A stretch of 39,802 nucleotides of DNA. It comes from Verrucomicrobiia bacterium (GTDB lineage Bacteria; Verrucomicrobiota; Verrucomicrobiia; JABWAM01). Below the pieces are notes generated by a model, which saw only the letters and a program-made list of their open reading frames with translations, was not told the origin of the DNA and did no database searches. The translations under genes and the position numbers were made by a program. Below, one piece after another: positions 20,197 to 27,810 of the stretch. The stretch is taken from contig JAQUAF010000053.1 of NCBI GenBank assembly GCA_028687435.1, positions 1 through 39,802 of the forward strand, in the 5' to 3' direction. Every line of letters begins with the position of its first letter. Position 1 is the first letter of the stretch.

Positions 20197-21703
20197 TTTG
20201 CTGCTGGCGGAGGACATGGGGAGGCTTGCATCTGATCCTCTCGGGTTCGTCATGTACAATTGGGATTGGGAGAATGATCCCGGCCTGCAAGTTGTGAAGC
20301 TGATGGAGCCTTGGGCCAGCAAATACAGGGTTAAATATGGTCCGGATCAGTGGGCCTGTGAGTTTTTGGATGAACTTGGCGCCGAAATCAGGGGGAGGAG
20401 GTTTGACGGCAAGACCGCTGTCGATCCCATTCTGATGGGCGTTGGCTCCGGGCATGGCGTCGGCAAATCGGCAATGGCGGGCTGGCTGGTTTCGTTCATC
20501 ATGTCCACCCGCCCCTTCTCGCAAGGCACGGTCACAGCCACGACAAACCATCAGTTGCAAAGCAAGACGTGGGCGCAGATTGCGAAGTGGGCGGGAAAGG
20601 GTTTGACGGGGCGCTGGTTCGAGTTGGCGACCAGCCGCGGCAGCATGATCATGCGCCATCCCAAACACAAGAATGAATGGTTTTGCGCAGGGCAAACCTG
20701 CAAAGAGGAAAACAGCGAAGCTTTTGCGGGGCAGCACGCCGCTACCGGCACATCCTTTTATCTCTTCGATGAAGCCAGCGGCATCCCTGACAAGATTTGG
20801 GAAGTGGCTGAGGGTGGCACGACGGACGGCGAGCCGATGTGGTTTGCGTTCGGCAATCGAACCAAAACAACCGGGGGCTTTCACAAGTGTTTTGCCAACA
20901 AGACCGGCAGATGGAAGTGCCGAACCGTTGACAGTCGTTCGGTTCAGGTGAGCAACAAAAACCTGATTCAAAAATGGATTGATGAACATGGAGCCGATAG
21001 CGATTTCATCAAGGTCCGCGTCCGCGGGCTTGAGCCTGATCTTTCGATCAACCAGCTGATTTCGCGACCGCTGGCCGAGGTCGCTGCGGCCCGCGAGTTG
21101 TCCCGGGATGATTACCAACATGCGCCCATAGTGCTGGGTGTTGATCCGGCTTGGATGGGAAGAGCTCGATCGGTGATTGTTTTGCGCCAGGGGCTCTATT
21201 CCGTAATCCTCTTTTCAAAGCCAAAGGTCGGTAACGTGGTTTTGGCGGATCTGATCAATCAGTTTTGGATCAAGTATGATGCGGACGCCTGCTTTATCGA
21301 CATGGGCTGGGGCGCGGGCGTTATCGACGTTCTTCGAAGCTACAAAAAGGAGCCGATCCCCGTTTCGTTCGGAGCAAAGCTCCCGAAAACGTCGGAATGG
21401 GTAAACAAGCGGGCGGAGATTTGGTGCAGAATGGAGAAATGGTTGCGCGAAGGGGGAAGGATTGAGAATAGGGAATCGCTCATTGAAGACCTCGTTGCGC
21501 CCGAGAAGCACTTCGAAATAGACACAGGACGGATCCTCCTCGAGGACAAGGAATCAATGTTTGAGCGGCTCGGGTTCTCTCCCGACGAAGGCGATGCGCT
21601 TGCAACAACGTTTGCTGCAGAGGTTCAAAAGAAGAATCGGTTTGGTGGACGCGGGACCAATGGAAACGACATGGCGCATCACAAGACAGAGCCAACGTTT
21701 TAG
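20174..21703 (+). CDS. phage terminase large subunit (ATPase-nuclease)
   Basis: A 509-residue packaging motor. The ATPase half has Walker A GSGHGVGKS (K98) and Walker B FYLFDEASG (D199, E200). The C-terminal RNase-H-like nuclease half has the metal-binding Asp in VLGVDPAWMG (D324), a second acidic patch in CFIDMGWGAG, and a third in FSPDEGDAL. It pumps DNA into the prohead and cuts the concatemer. The start is GTG 20174, with GGAGGG at 20162-20167 and 6-base spacing; frames reaching upstream to 20078 would run deep into the small-subunit gene. The length and motif set fit large terminases of podoviruses and P22-like phages. The packaging type (headful or cohesive ends) cannot be told. Confidence 0.93.
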   Translation: MDQTENPDLLLAEDMGRLASDPLGFVMYNWDWENDPGLQVVKLMEPWASKYRVKYGPDQWACEFLDELGAEIRGRRFDGKTAVDPILMGVGSGHGVGKSAMAGWLVSFIMSTRPFSQGTVTATTNHQLQSKTWAQIAKWAGKGLTGRWFELATSRGSMIMRHPKHKNEWFCAGQTCKEENSEAFAGQHAATGTSFYLFDEASGIPDKIWEVAEGGTTDGEPMWFAFGNRTKTTGGFHKCFANKTGRWKCRTVDSRSVQVSNKNLIQKWIDEHGADSDFIKVRVRGLEPDLSINQLISRPLAEVAAARELSRDDYQHAPIVLGVDPAWMGRARSVIVLRQGLYSVILFSKPKVGNVVLADLINQFWIKYDADACFIDMGWGAGVIDVLRSYKKEPIPVSFGAKLPKTSEWVNKRAEIWCRMEKWLREGGRIENRESLIEDLVAPEKHFEIDTGRILLEDKESMFERLGFSPDEGDALATTFAAEVQKKNRFGGRGTNGNDMAHHKTEPTF

Positions 21704-21742
21704 TACTAAGGAAAGGGGCGGGGCGCGTGGAATAATTCCCGC

Positions 21743-21985
21743 ATGTGCATTTTTAACAGCGGAGAAACTTCGACTTCCTCAATTCCCCCGGTTGTCGCCC
21801 CGCCCGCCCCGGTTGATAATACCAAGGATACCGCGCAGTCCCTGAAGGCGCGGGAAGACGAACGAAAGCGGGCATTGGCGGCCAAGGGGCGCAAAAGCAC
21901 AATTTTGACAAGCCCCCTCGGGGTTACTGGAAGCGTCGAAACCGTCAAACCCTCTCTACTCGGGCAAGCCGCCCCCATTGCGTAA
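21743..21985 (+). CDS. small conserved podovirus protein (GRxxTILT/LLGQ motif)
   Basis: An 80-residue protein with a Pro-rich N-terminal third (SSIPPVVAPPAPVDN), a charged helical middle (SLKAREDERKRALAAKG) and the C-terminal motif GRKSTILTSPLGV...KPSLLGQ. Short phage proteins with this GRxxTILT...LLGQ end recur beside connector and tail genes in short-tailed phages; their role is unknown. It starts MC, so an early cysteine is present, but there is no hydrophobic lipoprotein signal. Its TAA directly abuts the portal ATG. Confidence 0.75.
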   Translation: MCIFNSGETSTSSIPPVVAPPAPVDNTKDTAQSLKAREDERKRALAAKGRKSTILTSPLGVTGSVETVKPSLLGQAAPIA

Positions 21986-23668
21986 ATGCCTGAATCAAAG
22001 GTAGCCCGTCTTCGAAAGCGGTTCACGTACCTCAAACAGGAGTACGACTCCTTTATCCCTCATTGGGTAGAGTTGGCGCAATACTTTGCGCCGCGGCGGG
22101 GGAGATATCTTCAAGGCGATTCCCTGTCGCAACATAATGACGGATCAAAAAAGAACTCCAAAATCCTCAACTCTGACGTGCTGTACTTCATGCACGTAAT
22201 GGGGGCCGGCTTGAGATATGGGATTGTGCCAAAGTCGAGGCCATTCTTCGATGTTGGGTTGCCAGACGAGGATCTTGCCGAGTATCAGCCGGTGCGCGAA
22301 TGGCTGCACAAAGTGCGCGATGCCATGTTGTCCATCTACAGCATGGCCAACTATTATGGCGCGCAACATCATTGCTTTCATGAAATGCCGATTTTTGGAA
22401 TGGGCGCCAAGGTTGCGATTGAGAACGACGATACATTGGTTGGTTATCGTCCAATGACGATTGGCGAATATTATCTTGGAACCGATGCGTTCGGACGGCC
22501 ACAGGATTTCTTTCGGCGCTTTTCGCTTTCAGCCGGGAACATCCGAGACGAATTCGGCGATGGTGAGGTGTCGGGGTTGCCAAACGAGGTGAAAAGCGCT
22601 CTCGCCCAAGGGCGCGAGTTCCAGCGTTTTGAACTGGTCCAGGCGATTGAGCCATGGAAGGAAAAGGAAAATCCCAAGCAGTACCGCTACCAATCGATGT
22701 ACTATATGTACGCAGGATCAGAGGATAACGCGATTCTGGAAGAGGGCGGTTACCACACGCGCCCTTTCACTGTTTCCAGATGGGCGGCAGTTGGATCGGA
22801 CACTCTCACGGAATCGCCAGCCATGGACATGCTGGGAGACAATAAACAGGTTCAGTGCATGGAAAGCAAAAGTCTCCTGGCGCTTGAGAAAGAAATCGAT
22901 CCCACCCTTAACGCCCCGGAGAATCTGCGCGGCATTGTCACCAACATGTCCAGCGGAGTGAATTACTACAATTCACAAACCGGCAACGGAAGCGAGTTCG
23001 TTAAGCCAACCCATCTTGTTCAACTCAACCTGCAGGCTCTCGCCGTGTACATTGACAGGATAGTGGAACGGATCAAGCGAGGCTCTTACGTTGAACTGTT
23101 TTTGCCTCTGCAGGGGGAAAATCAGCAGATGACCGCATACGAGATTGCCAAACGGTTTGAACAGCCTCTCGTTATGTTGGGTCCGGTGTTCGAGGGGATT
23201 CAAGGCGACTCTTTGGAGCCGGATTTTGACCGGATGTTCGATATCTTGGTTCGCAATGGAATGACTCCCCCGGCGCCCATGGAAATTCCTCCAGGGATGC
23301 GGCTGAAGGTCGAATTTAAATCGATTTTACTGGAGGCATCCCGAATGGTCAGCGCCACAGGCATGGGGCAGTTCGTTGCGTTCGTGGGCGAAGTTGCCAA
23401 AATCCAGCCTGAAGCGCGCCATAAGATGGATGGCATGGAGCTCATTGATCAGTTTGGGGCAAGCGTTTCCATCCCGCCCAAGGCGATTCGTTCCGACGAT
23501 GTGGCAAAGAAAATCGCAGAACAAGAAGCCCAAGCTTCGAGAATGAAACAAATTGCGGAGACTGCCCCTCAGGCCACCAAGGCAATAAACGATTTGGCGA
23601 CGGCATCTGCCGATGGTGGGGAAACGTCGGTTTTGCAATCTCTTTCCCAGGCAACCAAACGCCAATGA
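21986..23668 (+). CDS. head-tail connector / portal protein
   Basis: A 560-residue podovirus-type portal (Head-tail_con family, T7 gp8-like). The start SKVARLRKRFTYLKQEYDSF, then PHWVELAQYFAPRRGRYL, is the family hallmark: a helix followed by a basic PRRGR turn. Later LQALAVYIDRIVERIKRGSYVELF and MTAYEIAKRFEQPLVMLGPVFE match the wing and stem helices. Twelve copies form the ring at one head vertex, through which the terminase packages DNA and on which the tail assembles. The C-terminus (about 505-560) is Ala/Gln-rich and likely flexible. The last four bases overlap the following glycosyltransferase gene. Confidence 0.92.
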   Translation: MPESKVARLRKRFTYLKQEYDSFIPHWVELAQYFAPRRGRYLQGDSLSQHNDGSKKNSKILNSDVLYFMHVMGAGLRYGIVPKSRPFFDVGLPDEDLAEYQPVREWLHKVRDAMLSIYSMANYYGAQHHCFHEMPIFGMGAKVAIENDDTLVGYRPMTIGEYYLGTDAFGRPQDFFRRFSLSAGNIRDEFGDGEVSGLPNEVKSALAQGREFQRFELVQAIEPWKEKENPKQYRYQSMYYMYAGSEDNAILEEGGYHTRPFTVSRWAAVGSDTLTESPAMDMLGDNKQVQCMESKSLLALEKEIDPTLNAPENLRGIVTNMSSGVNYYNSQTGNGSEFVKPTHLVQLNLQALAVYIDRIVERIKRGSYVELFLPLQGENQQMTAYEIAKRFEQPLVMLGPVFEGIQGDSLEPDFDRMFDILVRNGMTPPAPMEIPPGMRLKVEFKSILLEASRMVSATGMGQFVAFVGEVAKIQPEARHKMDGMELIDQFGASVSIPPKAIRSDDVAKKIAEQEAQASRMKQIAETAPQATKAINDLATASADGGETSVLQSLSQATKRQ

Positions 23669-24234
23669 CTCCCGCAAAAGTCATGATCGGTTTTCTGTCC
23701 CGGGACATGGTTCACGCGGACTTTGCCGATTCGTTTGGACGTCTGTATGCGTATTCCATGGTCATTGGAATGAAGAATGGAAAATTCATGATCTCCGGGG
23801 ATATCAACATCAAGACATCTGATCCCACTCAAGGACGCAATGAACTCGTTCTTTCTGTCAAGGCGGCAAATGCGGGGATTGATGCCATTCTGTGGATTGA
23901 TTCAGATATGGTGTTCCCGCCACACGCATTGGTTCGTCTGCTTGGATCCGGGGAGGATGTGATTGGCTGTCGTTATCGCAAACGGCAGGAGGAAATCAGT
24001 TGGGTTGGGCGTGAAGCTGAAAAGGGAAAATGGGAGCTCGGATTTGGGCTGATGTTTACCAGGATGAACATTTTTGAGCGTATTCCATTCCCCTGGTTTG
24101 ATGCCCATTATGAGGGAAATATCCGCATTTCTGAAGACGAAGACTTTTGTCGAAAGGTCAATCGCATCCATCGCGTTGCGTGTGATGAAGAATTAAGCCG
24201 TGAGGTCTTTCACCTCGGAATGAAACGTTTTTAG
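23665..24234 (+). CDS. phage GT-A-type glycosyltransferase
   Basis: A 189-residue protein with GT2-like features: a KVMIGFLSRDMVH start, IDAILWIDSDMVFPPHAL with the metal-binding DSD (D79, D81), DVIGCRYRKRQ, and ISEDEDFCRKV (about 156-165), the acidic ED-motif found near the acceptor site. It would transfer a sugar from a nucleotide sugar. It is short for the family but has a complete nucleotide-binding core. Its ATG overlaps the portal stop (ATGA), so it is co-expressed with virion genes, which suggests that it glycosylates a virion protein or alters the host surface. The donor and acceptor cannot be deduced. Confidence 0.8.
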   Translation: MTPAKVMIGFLSRDMVHADFADSFGRLYAYSMVIGMKNGKFMISGDINIKTSDPTQGRNELVLSVKAANAGIDAILWIDSDMVFPPHALVRLLGSGEDVIGCRYRKRQEEISWVGREAEKGKWELGFGLMFTRMNIFERIPFPWFDAHYEGNIRISEDEDFCRKVNRIHRVACDEELSREVFHLGMKRF

Positions 24235-24245
24235 GGGGCAATCTC

Positions 24246-24551
24246 ATGTACGACTTTGAGCAGCGAGAAAACGAGAAGCAGAGGGAAAAAGAGGAAGTCG
24301 AGATGAATCGGAAGAATGATCTGAACGATGTGCGCATTGTTCTTTCGACGGCGGCTGGACGTCGTTTTCTCAAACGCATCATGCGCGAGTGCGCGGTGCG
24401 AGAAAATATCTTTCATTCTGACGCAATGGTAATGGCGGCAACCGCCGGAAGGCAATCTGTCGGAAACGATTTGCTCAAGGACGTAATCGCTGTTGCCCCG
24501 CTCGCGGTTCCCGTTGTTTTAGGGCTGATTGAGGAAAGTACTAAGGAATAA
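24246..24551 (+). CDS. Bbp19-like phage protein
   Basis: A 101-residue protein with a charged N-terminal coil (about 1-27) and the Bbp19-family core NDVRIVLSTAAGRRFLKRIMREC, then AATAGRQSVGNDLLKDVIAVAP. The family is named after Bordetella phage BPP-1 Bbp19 and is encoded between connector and capsid genes in many podoviruses; its role in the particle is not known. A GGGGG at 24234-24238 lies before ATG 24246. The hydrophobic end VAPLAVPVVLGLIEE is unusual and could contact a membrane or another subunit. Confidence 0.78.
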   Translation: MYDFEQRENEKQREKEEVEMNRKNDLNDVRIVLSTAAGRRFLKRIMRECAVRENIFHSDAMVMAATAGRQSVGNDLLKDVIAVAPLAVPVVLGLIEESTKE

Positions 24552-24586
24552 TGGGGGTCGAGTGATATTTGTTGCTGAGAATTTTT

Positions 24587-25312
24587 ATGGCCAACGAAAA
24601 CCAACAACCGCAGTCAAGTCCGAGCGGACAATCACCGTCCGCAAATCAGCCGCCTCCCTCTGCACAACCAAGCGCTGTGCAGCCCGGACAGAACGCTGCG
24701 CCTGAAACAAAAAGCCTGGTGACCGGCGGCGACACGCCTCCCGCGAATCAGCAACCGAAGAGTGATCCTCAGGGGGGCCAGAACAAACAGCCGGACCCGG
24801 CCGAGGAACCCGTCCTGACTGGCGCGCCGGAAAAGTATTCGGATTTCAAATTTGAGGAAGGTTTTCAAGCTCACCAACCCATGATGGAGGATTTTACGGG
24901 GCTTGCCCGCAAGTTGAATCTGTCGCAGGATGGCGCCCAAGAGGTTGTAGACTTTGGTCATAAATTGGTTCGCCAGACTCTGGAAAGGAAAGCCGCCGCC
25001 GATGTCGAGGCCATGGCTGCCAAACGCACGAATTGGGCCAAGGAAACCAAGGAACATGCCGAGTATGGCGGAATCAATTTTGAAAAGAATCTTCAACTCG
25101 CAATCAAAGCGCGCGAGTATATTTCCCCGAAATCGCCCAGCCTGATTGACTTTCTGGACAAGGAAGGCGCCGGAGATAACGTCAACACTTTTATCATTCT
25201 GGCCGAGTTCGGAAAACTGCTCGGCGAAGCAAAATTTGTCAAGGGTCAAGCTGGCGGTCAAAAGGATGCTGCCAGCGTTTTTTATGATCACCCGACAAGC
25301 CAGACGAAGTAA
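24587..25312 (+). CDS. capsid scaffolding / assembly protein
   Basis: A 241-residue protein. Residues 1-75 are Gln/Pro/Ser-rich and disordered. Residues about 78-190 are helical: APEKYSDFKFEEGFQ, MEDFTGLARKLNLSQDGAQEVVDFGHKLV, then a long coiled region ending at IKAREY. The C-terminus is helical with AEFGKLLGEAKFVKG. This disordered-acidic then helical plan, directly before the major capsid gene, fits phage scaffolding proteins (T7 gp9 position), which guide prohead assembly and then leave. ATG 24587 is chosen; an in-frame TTG at 24569 is possible. Function is inferred from position and the conserved PEKYxDF...LSQxxAQ pattern. Confidence 0.78.
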   Translation: MANENQQPQSSPSGQSPSANQPPPSAQPSAVQPGQNAAPETKSLVTGGDTPPANQQPKSDPQGGQNKQPDPAEEPVLTGAPEKYSDFKFEEGFQAHQPMMEDFTGLARKLNLSQDGAQEVVDFGHKLVRQTLERKAAADVEAMAAKRTNWAKETKEHAEYGGINFEKNLQLAIKAREYISPKSPSLIDFLDKEGAGDNVNTFIILAEFGKLLGEAKFVKGQAGGQKDAASVFYDHPTSQTK

Positions 25313-25327
25313 ACCACGAAAGGAATT

Positions 25328-26326
25328 ATGAGCCTCTTAGCTGCAAACACTCCCACTCTGTTGGACTACATGAAGTCCTTGGACCCTCAGGGCAAGCCCT
25401 ACATGTTGGCCGAATTGCTGAGTGCAACAAACGAAATCCTGTTGGACATGCCCTTTGTGGAAGCCAACAACAAAATGAGCCACAACGTCGGAGTCCGCAC
25501 CGGACTGCCGGGCGGCTACTGGCGCATGTACAACTTGGGCGTGTTGCCCGAAAAAGCCGACAACGTGGAACTGACCGAGACCTGCGGAATGTTCGAGGCC
25601 AGGAATCGGATCGATGCGCGATTGGTGGAGCGGAATGGAAACGGAAGCGCTTTTCGTATTTCCCAGGACCGCGCCTTCATCATCGGTTCCAACAAGACAA
25701 TGGCCACTTCGGTTTTCTACGGCAATCAGGCCACCGACCGCAAGCAGTTCACAGGCTTGGCACCTCGGTTCAATGATGCGACCGCGCAGAATGCGGGGAA
25801 CATCATCAACGGCGGCGGCACGGGCAGCACGAATACGAGCATTTGGCTCGTTGTGTGGGATTCGGAGACTGTCAGCGGTTTCTATCCGGAAGGCAGCAAG
25901 GCCGGCTTGGATCACAAAGACGAAGGCCGCGGCATCCTCACGGATTCCCAGGGACGCGAGCATGCGGTTTACCGCTCCTGTTTCCAATGGGATATTGGCA
26001 TGTACGTCAAGGATTGGCGCTACATTGTCCGCTGCGCAAATATCGACGTTACCACTCTCGGCAAGAGTCGGCTGACCGGCGCGGATATTGTGGATCTGAT
26101 GACGCAGATGCTGGAGCGAGTTGAAGACACCAATATGGGGAGGGCTGCCTTCTATTGCAATCGCACCATTCGCGGAATTTTGCGTCGGCAAATCAGCAAC
26201 ACGTCGAACGTGAACCTGTCAGAGAGCCAAGTGGCCGGCAAACGTGTCGTCATGTTTGACGACATCCCTGTGCGCCGGTGCGACGCGATTGTGAACACCG
26301 AGGAGGCGATCACCGGACTTTCCTGA
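25328..26326 (+). CDS. major capsid protein (BPP-1 Bbp17-like)
   Basis: A 332-residue HK97-fold capsid subunit. Characteristic stretches: MSLLAANTPTLLDYMKSLDP at the start, TGLPGGYWRMYNLGV, NIINGGGTGSTNTSIWLVVWD, GFYPEGSKAGLDHKDEGR, FQWDIGMYVKDWRYIVRCANIDV, and a C-terminal VVMFDDIPVRRCDAI strand, as in the BPP-1 group. The subunit forms the icosahedral shell, and the cement protein encoded next likely binds it. AGGA at 25321-25324 precedes the ATG. No protease gene or cleavable N-terminal delta region is visible, so a separate scaffold (previous gene) is used. Confidence 0.9.
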   Translation: MSLLAANTPTLLDYMKSLDPQGKPYMLAELLSATNEILLDMPFVEANNKMSHNVGVRTGLPGGYWRMYNLGVLPEKADNVELTETCGMFEARNRIDARLVERNGNGSAFRISQDRAFIIGSNKTMATSVFYGNQATDRKQFTGLAPRFNDATAQNAGNIINGGGTGSTNTSIWLVVWDSETVSGFYPEGSKAGLDHKDEGRGILTDSQGREHAVYRSCFQWDIGMYVKDWRYIVRCANIDVTTLGKSRLTGADIVDLMTQMLERVEDTNMGRAAFYCNRTIRGILRRQISNTSNVNLSESQVAGKRVVMFDDIPVRRCDAIVNTEEAITGLS

Positions 26327-26404
26327 AGCTGCCTAACGAAGGGCAGTCTTTGACGCCGGGAAAACTTCAAGAACGAACGAAAATCCAAAAATAAAGGATC
26401 AATT

Positions 26405-26821
26405 ATGCAACAAGACGCTCTCCTGATCGTGTCGGACGAACAAGAAATTACGGCAAGTGTCGCTTCCACGTCTTCAATCCAGCTCAATTCGCAGGGGGCT
26501 GATGTGGGGCCGGGGCAACAGATGTTTGCCGTTCTGTCGGTGGATCAGGCATTCAACAATCTGACCTCGCTCAAAGTGGATGTTCAGACCGATTCGGATT
26601 CGGCATTCGGTTCGGCGAAGACCCTCCTGAGCAAGACGCTTACACGTTCCGATGGCGATTTGGCCTTGGGCAAACAGCATGTGCTTGGAGCTATTCCGAA
26701 GGGATGCGAAAAGTATCTACAGGGCTACTATACGGTGGATGGGTCGGCTCCCAGCACCGGCAAGGTAAGCCTGGAACTGGTTTCCCATATCGAGGCGAAC
26801 ACCCCCACTTCGAATGACTGA
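26405..26821 (+). CDS. Bbp16-family capsid cement protein
   Basis: A 138-residue protein of the family named after BPP-1 Bbp16. It begins MQQDALLIVSDEQEITASVA and shows alternating strands consistent with a jelly-roll or beta-barrel: SIQLNSQGADVGPGQQMFAVL, TSLKVDVQTDSDSAFGSAKTL, YLQGYYTVDGSAPSTGKVSLELV. Cement proteins trimerise at local three-fold axes and stabilise the expanded head. AAAGGA ends 6 bases before the ATG. A rho-independent terminator follows its stop. Confidence 0.85.
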   Translation: MQQDALLIVSDEQEITASVASTSSIQLNSQGADVGPGQQMFAVLSVDQAFNNLTSLKVDVQTDSDSAFGSAKTLLSKTLTRSDGDLALGKQHVLGAIPKGCEKYLQGYYTVDGSAPSTGKVSLELVSHIEANTPTSND

Positions 26822-26838
26822 TTTGGGCATGGGTTGAA

Positions 26839-26878
26839 AAATGGGGGCTGTGTCGGAAGATGCAGCCCCATTTTTTTT
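26839..26878 (+). terminator. rho-independent terminator after the capsid genes
   Basis: The stem AAATGGGGGCTG (26839-26850) pairs with CAGCCCCATTT (26863-26873), with one extra G bulged, across a 12-base loop and runs into eight T residues. It sits between the cement gene and the tail block, the same place as the T7 terminator after gene 10, so it would lower tail expression relative to capsid. Confidence 0.85.
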
Positions 26879-26895
26879 AGAAGGAGCAATGAAAT

Positions 26896-27240
26896 ATGAA
26901 CGAACAGGCGAAAACTTACTACTGTCGAAGGCGCTGCTTTTTTCGGAGCCATTTCTTTCATGTCGGCGATGAACTCAAGGTTTTGCCGCACGAGGAAAGC
27001 AATGTTCCGGAATGGTTTACCTGCGAAAAGCCGGTTGTTTTCCAGCCGGTCGCCAATGATGAGGTGAAGTCCATGGCTGAAATGGCCAGCAAGACACCCA
27101 AAACCTTCGTGGATGTAATGAAGAGCAACATCCCCTTGGCGGCAAAGGAGGATAGGGGCCTCGATTTGGTTGGGCGCAATGTGAAGAAGGCCGCGCAGAA
27201 CCAAGAGGCGAACGATGGCGAACGAAAACGAGGTCGCTAA
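26896..27240 (+). CDS. small phage protein, unknown function
   Basis: A 114-residue protein that starts with a compact beta-like region (TYYCRRRCFFRSHFFHVGDELKVLP; three Cys in total) and ends in a long basic tail (NVKKAAQNQEANDGERKRGR). AAGGAG at 26881-26886 lies 9 bases before the ATG. The position between cement and tail tubular A genes matches small hypothetical proteins in related phages. The gene overlaps the next by 26 bases. No function is assigned. Confidence 0.7.
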   Translation: MNEQAKTYYCRRRCFFRSHFFHVGDELKVLPHEESNVPEWFTCEKPVVFQPVANDEVKSMAEMASKTPKTFVDVMKSNIPLAAKEDRGLDLVGRNVKKAAQNQEANDGERKRGR

Positions 27241-27808
27241 TTTTGTTCTGACTCTCTGGGGACAGGAGGAGATTGAGAGTCTCAACGAGGAGAATGAAAG
27301 CGCCAGGAAGCTCCGGCGTGTTTGGCCGCTTGTCCGCAAGAGCGTGTTGAGGCGCATCGACTGGAATTTTGCGCGAACCGAAAAGCTGTTGGCACCGGTA
27401 ACGGATGCAGTCTCGGACTATGCGTATGCCTATGCGTACCCGGCTGACTGCGTTGAGGCACGTGAGATCTATAATTCAACGAAGTCACATGACGCGGACA
27501 ATATTGATTTCGGAGTCAGGTCAAATGCCTCGGGAAACGGGAAGATCATTGTTACCGACCAATATCAGGCCGTCCTGTTCTATACGAGGGCGATTACGGT
27601 GACATCCGTGTTTTGCCCTTTGTTCGTGGAAGCGTGCGGTTATTTGATGGCGGCCATGACGTACAAGACGTTTGGCGGAAGCGCGGCGGAGGCCAAACAA
27701 CATCGATTGGACTTTCTTGCTACAATCGGGGAAGCGGGCAGGGTCAACAAAAATGAATATTGGAAGAAGCCCAACCGCAAATCCTGTTTTGAACTCGCGC
27801 GGGGGTAG
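27215..27808 (+). CDS. tail tubular protein A (gp11-like adaptor)
   Basis: A 197-residue protein. The N-terminal NFVLTLWGQEEIESLNEENESARKLRRVWPLVRKSVLRRIDWNFA is the helical pattern of T7 gp11 / P22 gp4-type adaptors (N...A...c...yp..R...L....WnFA). Next is YAYAYPADCVEAREIY (strand and Pro-turn), and then a helical end, CGYLMAAMTYKTFGGSAAEAKQHRLDFL. Twelve copies form the ring between portal and nozzle. AGAGG lies 6 bases before ATG 27215. Confidence 0.86.
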   Translation: MANENEVANFVLTLWGQEEIESLNEENESARKLRRVWPLVRKSVLRRIDWNFARTEKLLAPVTDAVSDYAYAYAYPADCVEAREIYNSTKSHDADNIDFGVRSNASGNGKIIVTDQYQAVLFYTRAITVTSVFCPLFVEACGYLMAAMTYKTFGGSAAEAKQHRLDFLATIGEAGRVNKNEYWKKPNRKSCFELARG

Positions 27809-27810
27809 CC

